Part shown: positions 59,479 through 64,000 of the stretch, in pieces
How positions within the stretch are numbered: the first letter of the stretch is position 1
Layout of the letters: each line of letters begins with the position of its first letter
NCBI GenBank assembly: GCA_050633365.1
Contig: JBOEGJ010000040.1
Coordinates: 44,633-108,632, forward strand
Reading direction: 5' to 3'
Length of the DNA: 64,000 nt
Origin: Pseudomaricurvus sp050633365
Lineage (GTDB): Bacteria; Pseudomonadota; Gammaproteobacteria; Pseudomonadales; Cellvibrionaceae
The notes under the pieces: generated by a model
The model's input: only the letters and a program-made list of their open reading frames with translations
The model's database searches: none
Told to the model about the DNA's origin: nothing
Program-made: the position numbers and the translations under genes

Positions 59479-61180
59479 AACCTTCCTCTGCTCACATTGT
59501 AATAAGGAGAAGTATGCCACTCTGCGTGCTCACGGTTCTGTGTGTGTTGACTGTAGATCTATTGCCGAGTCAAAAAAGCTCGAGCAACGAGATAAAGACG
59601 ATATCGAACGAGACCGTAAAGAGCGCGAAGAATTCGCAGAGATGGCTACCGAAGCGGGAGCTAACGTACTCACGCCTGAGCAAGCCGCTGCAGAGGAGAT
59701 GGCCGGACGGATTTTGTCCCGCCGGCGACTACTGCCATTTGTTAAACGCTTCATGCCGTCATACCAAGCCGGTTGGGTCCACAAAGATATTTGTGCCCAT
59801 CTTGAGAAGTTTTCAGAGGACGTGGCGAATAAGAGGTCCCCCAGATTAATGATTTTCCAACCGCCACGTTCTGGTAAGTCAGAACTGGCGAGTCGGAACT
59901 TCCCGGCTTGGCACTTAGGGAAATATCCGGAGCATGAGGTTATTGCGACTTCATACTCCGGCTCCCTGGCCCTTAAATTCAGTCGGAAAGTCCGAAGCCT
60001 TTTACGCGAACCTGGATACGCAGAGTTGTTCCCTTCGACAAAACTGGACCCCGATACTCAGTCCGTCGAATTCTGGCAAACAACCGCAGGCGGGGCGTAT
60101 ATGGCGGCAGGGGTCAGCGGCCCTTTAACCGGTAACGGGATGCATATTGGCATCATCGATGATCCGGTAAAAAACCGCGAAGAAGCCGAGTCGCAGAATA
60201 CTCGGCAGAGCATAAAAGAGTGGTATACCTCGACGTTTTATACCCGACTGGCGCCGGGTGCCGGCATCCTTGTGATCCTAACCCGGTGGCACCATGACGA
60301 TCTTGCTGGTTGGCTATTAGAAGAAGAGAAAAATGGCGGGGATAAGTGGGACGTCATTATCTACCCGGCGATTGCTGAGCATGATGAGAAGTACCGACGT
60401 AAAGGCGAGGCGTTACATCCCGAACGTTACGATCACGAGGCGTTGTCACGTATCCGCCGCGCAGTTGGCCCTAGAGATTGGCAGGCGCTGTATCAGCAGC
60501 AACCGACCGCAGCCGAGGGTGAATATTTCCGTAAGGACTGGTTCCGATACTACGGCGCCGATGAGCGGCCTCCACTAAAAGAACTGGTAACGTACTCGGC
60601 ATGGGATTTGGCGATCGGTCAGCGTGAGGCGAATGATTACTCTGTTGGGGTAACGATCGGCGTGGACCGACAAGAACGTGTCTGGGTACTGGACCTAGTT
60701 CGAGGGCGTTGGGACTCATTGGAGCTCTGCGACATCATTCTCGATACCTGGCGCAGTTGGAAACCTCAACGGGTTGGAATTGAGCGCGGTCAAATCAGTA
60801 TGGCCATCGGCCCGCTACTCGAGCAGCGGATCAAAGAGCGTAAAGATTGGGGCTTCCCTTACGACCCCGACGGGCTGAAAACGGGGAAGGCGGATAAGCA
60901 GGTTAGGGCGCGTCCGATCCAAGGGCGGATTCGACAAGGTATGGTTATCTTCCCGCGCGATGCCGATTGGCTTGGAAGTTTTGAGAATGAACTGTTGGCA
61001 TTCCCTTCGGGGGTCCACGATGACCAGGTCGATGCCTTGGCGTGGTGCGGGCAGATGATGAAAATGTTCTCGACGGTACCGGAAGAAAAAGAAAAGAGTG
61101 TTTCTTGGAGAGACAAGCTGCCTCAACTCATGCGCAAGAATAGCAGCAATGCGAATAACTCATCAGCTATGGACGCCTAA
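59471..61180 (+). CDS. terL: terminase large subunit with N-terminal zinc finger
   Basis: This is the DNA-packaging motor. An N-terminal zinc finger (CSHCNKEKY...CVDC) precedes the ATPase with Walker A QPPRSGKSE and Walker B HIGIIDDP, the TRWHHDDLAG segment, and the nuclease domain with SAWDLAIG, VGIERGQ and GVHDDQVDALAWC. I chose GTG 59471 (VSETFLCSH), giving 569 residues; an ATG at 59411 in the same frame is less likely. Confidence 0.92.
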   Translation: MSETFLCSHCNKEKYATLRAHGSVCVDCRSIAESKKLEQRDKDDIERDRKEREEFAEMATEAGANVLTPEQAAAEEMAGRILSRRRLLPFVKRFMPSYQAGWVHKDICAHLEKFSEDVANKRSPRLMIFQPPRSGKSELASRNFPAWHLGKYPEHEVIATSYSGSLALKFSRKVRSLLREPGYAELFPSTKLDPDTQSVEFWQTTAGGAYMAAGVSGPLTGNGMHIGIIDDPVKNREEAESQNTRQSIKEWYTSTFYTRLAPGAGILVILTRWHHDDLAGWLLEEEKNGGDKWDVIIYPAIAEHDEKYRRKGEALHPERYDHEALSRIRRAVGPRDWQALYQQQPTAAEGEYFRKDWFRYYGADERPPLKELVTYSAWDLAIGQREANDYSVGVTIGVDRQERVWVLDLVRGRWDSLELCDIILDTWRSWKPQRVGIERGQISMAIGPLLEQRIKERKDWGFPYDPDGLKTGKADKQVRARPIQGRIRQGMVIFPRDADWLGSFENELLAFPSGVHDDQVDALAWCGQMMKMFSTVPEEKEKSVSWRDKLPQLMRKNSSNANNSSAMDA

Positions 61181-61482
61181 TGATAGAAATACCGGTTGTA
61201 AACGTAGCCCCTGCGATGCTGAACGAGCCATGGCCGTGTGAGGATTGTCAGCATATAGAGAAATGCGGGGACGAATCCCTTAGCTGTTTTTCCTACCACT
61301 TGTATGTGAACCATAAAGGGCGAGTAGATAAAGACCATCGGACGCCTTCCGTCGGCTGGTACTACCGCACATTCCATAAGCACCGCAAAGCTCGGAGCAA
61401 GAAAAAAGATGATACTCAAAGTCAAACGGATAACCGATATACCATTACCGACCTTCCCCGCGCCCTCAAACGAGAGGAATGA
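61180..61482 (+). CDS. small cysteine-containing protein
   Basis: A 100-residue protein with CEDCQHIEKCGDESLSCF, a likely metal site, and a basic C-terminus. Its ATG overlaps the terminase TAA, and it overlaps the dUTPase start by 74 bases. Confidence 0.65.
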   Translation: MIEIPVVNVAPAMLNEPWPCEDCQHIEKCGDESLSCFSYHLYVNHKGRVDKDHRTPSVGWYYRTFHKHRKARSKKKDDTQSQTDNRYTITDLPRALKREE

Positions 61483-61840
61483 AGATGCTGGATATGATCT
61501 ACGCGCCGCTGGCAATTATTTGCTGGTTCCTGGTGCGCGGGCAGTTATACCGACGGGTTTTGCGTTCGAAATCCCTGAAGGATTCTATGGACGGATTGCA
61601 CCTCGTTCCGGTCTTGCTGTTTCTGATGGTATTGACGTGCTTGCCGGTGTGGTTGATTCAAATTATCGCGATGAAGTGGGGGTTGTTCTGATCAATCATG
61701 GAGAGAAGGCGTACCAGGTCGAAATAGGTGCTCGGATAGCTCAACTTATAATTGAACCATACGCCAAGCCGGATGTAGAGGAAGTTGCGGTCCTCACTGG
61801 CCCCGAGCGAAAAGGCGGGTTTGGTAGTACGGGGAGGTGA
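61409..61840 (+). CDS. dut: dUTPase (trimeric)
   Basis: The 143-residue enzyme hydrolyses dUTP to dUMP and keeps uracil out of phage DNA. All five motifs are visible: DAGYDLRA, APRSGLAV, GVVDSNYRDEVGV, IGARIAQLIIEP and the C-terminal RKGGFGSTGR. It begins inside the preceding gene in another frame. Confidence 0.93.
   Translation: MILKVKRITDIPLPTFPAPSNERNEDAGYDLRAAGNYLLVPGARAVIPTGFAFEIPEGFYGRIAPRSGLAVSDGIDVLAGVVDSNYRDEVGVVLINHGEKAYQVEIGARIAQLIIEPYAKPDVEEVAVLTGPERKGGFGSTGR
61485..61691 (+). CDS. possible overprinted membrane peptide within dut
   Basis: A 68-residue frame (MLDMIYAPLAIICWFLV...) inside dut encodes two hydrophobic segments. GAGAGGA lies 7 bases before its ATG, just after the stop of the upstream gene. 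Hydrophobicity alone could arise by chance in this frame, so expression is uncertain. Confidence 0.22.
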   Translation: MLDMIYAPLAIICWFLVRGQLYRRVLRSKSLKDSMDGLHLVPVLLFLMVLTCLPVWLIQIIAMKWGLF

Positions 61841-61850
61841 TAACCTTTAA

Positions 61851-61871
61851 AATATAAGCTTTGCTTATATT
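61851..61871. promoter_or_regulatory. operator-like palindrome, site 13, perfect 9-3-9
   Basis: AATATAAGC-TTT-GCTTATATT, a perfect 9+9 palindrome 12 bases upstream of the next ATG. It is the clearest copy. Confidence 0.8.
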
Positions 61872-61883
61872 GAGGCCTGCACA

Positions 61884-62150
61884 ATGCTCTACGAGAAAAC
61901 ACTAGTACTCCCCGATGGTACAACAGATATGGATGTGGCCGTTGCAGGTATTACCGACGCGATGCGCCATACGGTGACGGTGACAGGGGCGGGCGAGGCT
62001 ACAGTCCAGTTCCGCGTTGGAACTAATCCTGAACTACTGTCCCTTGGAACCTTGTCCTCTGAATTTCAGACGCTGTCCGCCGATGGCGTTTCTGAATTCG
62101 TCGTGAGCACCTCCGGCGGAGAAATCGCCTTGACCATCACCGGTAACTAA
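61884..62150 (+). CDS. small phage protein of unknown function
   Basis: An 88-residue, beta-rich protein (MLYEKTLVLPDGTTDM...) rich in Thr, Val and Gly, as in small structural or head-tail proteins. Family not recognised. The stop lies 2 bases before the next gene. Confidence 0.62.
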   Translation: MLYEKTLVLPDGTTDMDVAVAGITDAMRHTVTVTGAGEATVQFRVGTNPELLSLGTLSSEFQTLSADGVSEFVVSTSGGEIALTITGN

Positions 62151-62152
62151 AA

Positions 62153-64000
62153 ATGCGTAGAAGCCACCGCCACAAGTTGTTGCTGCTTGTCGAGGGTATT
62201 AGGAAGGCGCAATACGCCCTCCGCCTCAACGGCTCAGATCAGTCGCTGACGCCTGTTGTGTTTGCGCCTAAGAGCGGAGTTCTGAAGTTTGAGTGTGTGG
62301 GGTCACGTGATTCAGACTCAACTACTGACGTTATTGCCTGTGGGACTGACTGGTTCGTCTTTGCAGAGTGGAACGGCCATTCGTTCGCGAATTCATTGCG
62401 TTTCGCCTATGTAGATGGTGATGGCGGTCATAACTATATGACGACCACCCTTACTGTACCAGCGGGGAAGTTTGACCTATCCGTTAGTATTGACAACACA
62501 AGCCTAGAGTTTACCGCTACGCTGAATGGCGTAACAGATGTGAAGCCCCTAGCTAAGAGTGTAAGAACGCTTGATTTGATAGAGTTTGGTGTGAATGCAG
62601 CCTCGCTAGGTTCCACTGGGATGCACCTTCACGGCCAGTTCCACAGAGCAAAGATGACAGATCCTACGGGATTGCAGGGCGGTGAATTCACAAAGGGTGA
62701 TGGCATTGATTTTCACGCAAAGATGTCCACATTCACTCCCTCTGGTGATTTCGAAATTGAGGGCGATCTTAGAGTTAGTGCGACAGCTGCGCAAAGGACG
62801 CTTTTGTCTGGCGACGATGGCGTGGCCGCTAGCTATTTTGTGGTTGACCTTTATGACACTCATATATTTCGATTCTGGGCTAGATCAAATGGAGTGGTAT
62901 CTCCAATCTTGGCTTCAGGGCCTTTAACCGTGGGGCAAAGTTACGCGTTCAAAGTCACCGTTAAAGGAGGCGTTGCCTACTTGTATCTTGATGAGAGCTT
63001 GATCGGTTCAGCTGCATGGAGCTTGAACGGTACCGAGATCTTGTCGCTATTATTTTCGAGAAATGGATCGCTATTCTTTGATGACGTGCTCACCAATGTA
63101 AGAATTCGAGATTTAACAAAGCCAGTCTCGTTCGGGCCGGAGCTTTTCACTGATGATCCTATAGTCGGATCGAGCTGGGCAAAAACGTCTCCAAATACCT
63201 ATGAGAACACAGGCGCCAATTGGGGCAGCTGGCTCGATCTACTGCCTGAAATTTCAATATCCCATGCGGGCAAGCGCTACATGGTTGAGATTTTCGTTAG
63301 TGGTAATGTGTCAAACACGAGAATTAATAATGGAAGTGGTGATAATGTACCGCTCGTTGTAGGTCTTAACCAAATAGCGGTCACTATTGCGAGTGAGCTG
63401 AGAGCGGCCGCCAACACCGGCGGGATCGTCGAGATTAGGTCAGTCCGCGAAATCACCGAATTCGAATACCGCGAATACCTCACAAAAAACTCTGTCGAAG
63501 ACCAGGGCAACGGCACAGCCATCGGAATTCAGACGGGCAATGTGCCGAGGTTTGGGGATAATCTGGATATTAGTGGAGTGGTAGTTGGTTCCTCATGGAT
63601 GAGTAATGAGGATGGCTCGTATGTCTTGGATGGTTCACTAGGCTCAGCTCGTCTCAGATACAATATTGCTGCAACTGGACTTGTGAGGGTTCAGGGTGTG
63701 GCGACTGGCTTGAACGGCGCGGTATTGCTGGGTGATAACGCCTCCCATAGGATTTCCCAAGAGGGGCCATTTGAATTTTTCCTATATTCCGATGACGTGG
63801 CGTTCTATCGAGAGTTTAGTTCTTCAGATGGAGTAATACGGGTTACTTCAATAACAGAAACCACAGACCTCTACTTCCCCAATTTCGACGCCGAAACCAA
63901 TCTAGTCGAACTCCCTTGGATCGACTCTCATTACGACTTTTCACAAAAAGGCAAAGGCGAATACGGCGAGATTATTCGCAACAAAATTGGGAGTGATGGG
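62153..64000 (+). CDS. large LamG-like (tail-fibre-like) protein, partial
   Basis: The frame starts at ATG 62153 (MRRSHRHKLLLLVEGIRKA) and is open to the right edge, at least 616 residues. Residues about 180-300 look like a LamG/concanavalin-like beta-sandwich (GDFEIEGDLRVSATAAQ, then KVTVKGGVAYLYLDESLIG). Two or more repeats of short beta-domains follow. It is plausibly a tail fibre or receptor-binding protein, but no trimerisation or tail motif is visible in this part. Confidence 0.65.
   Translation, partial: MRRSHRHKLLLLVEGIRKAQYALRLNGSDQSLTPVVFAPKSGVLKFECVGSRDSDSTTDVIACGTDWFVFAEWNGHSFANSLRFAYVDGDGGHNYMTTTLTVPAGKFDLSVSIDNTSLEFTATLNGVTDVKPLAKSVRTLDLIEFGVNAASLGSTGMHLHGQFHRAKMTDPTGLQGGEFTKGDGIDFHAKMSTFTPSGDFEIEGDLRVSATAAQRTLLSGDDGVAASYFVVDLYDTHIFRFWARSNGVVSPILASGPLTVGQSYAFKVTVKGGVAYLYLDESLIGSAAWSLNGTEILSLLFSRNGSLFFDDVLTNVRIRDLTKPVSFGPELFTDDPIVGSSWAKTSPNTYENTGANWGSWLDLLPEISISHAGKRYMVEIFVSGNVSNTRINNGSGDNVPLVVGLNQIAVTIASELRAAANTGGIVEIRSVREITEFEYREYLTKNSVEDQGNGTAIGIQTGNVPRFGDNLDISGVVVGSSWMSNEDGSYVLDGSLGSARLRYNIAATGLVRVQGVATGLNGAVLLGDNASHRISQEGPFEFFLYSDDVAFYREFSSSDGVIRVTSITETTDLYFPNFDAETNLVELPWIDSHYDFSQKGKGEYGEIIRNKIGSDG

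Overview
The window joins about 30 kb of gammaproteobacterial chromosome to about 34 kb of prophage. The chromosomal part shows conserved gammaproteobacterial neighbourhoods: exbB-exbD-lpxK-kdsB-phosphatase-murB after comEC, and a GacA/UvrY-type regulator followed by uvrC and pgsA. I cannot name the genus from the sequence; a Pseudomonas/Oceanospirillales/Cellvibrionales-like background is an inference.

Chromosome, 1-30334: a carboxylesterase lipoprotein cut by the left edge, an RsuA-type pseudouridine synthase, a patatin-like protein, RhlE helicase and a DUF2062 protein. Then comes a leftward cluster for propionyl-CoA breakdown: carboxyltransferase, a 950-residue biotin carboxylase/biotin carrier subunit, methylmalonyl-CoA epimerase, methylmalonyl-CoA mutase and its chaperone GTPase MeaB. 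An AraC-type regulator lies just upstream. These genes would convert propionyl-CoA to succinyl-CoA. After that come a chemotaxis receptor, a flavodoxin-like protein, comEC, the envelope operon, alkB, gacA/uvrY, uvrC, pgsA and a tRNA-Cys.

Prophage, about 30335 to beyond 64000: it begins at the 3' end of tRNA-Cys, the likely attachment site. A tyrosine integrase points back at the tRNA. Nearly all genes from 31218 to about 57744 run leftward. They encode a CI-like repressor, nucleases, a SNF2-type helicase, a family A DNA polymerase, a primase-helicase, a GP88-family protein, and many small proteins linked by TAATG or ATGA overlaps. Genes from about 58177 run rightward: an HNH-like protein, small and large terminase subunits, a dUTPase, and a long LamG-like (tail-fibre-like) protein that runs off the window. 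No portal, capsid or lysis gene is visible yet.

Two systems stand out. First, 47273-50402 encodes what looks like a complete ubiquitin-like conjugation cassette: a beta-grasp Ubl, a ThiF/E1-like enzyme, a JAB/JAMM protease with an intact metal motif, and an E2-like protein with an HPHV...GGACLGD active-site signature. A terminator separates the Ubl from the other three. Second, at least 13 copies of one 21-bp palindrome (AATATWAGC, 3-nt spacer, GCTTMTATT) sit at transcription-unit boundaries across 27 kb of the prophage, including beside the repressor gene, the Ubl gene and the terminase promoter. They look like a dispersed repressor operator regulon. A 295-bp gene-free stretch also holds nine GTGTCCC heptamers, a candidate replication origin.
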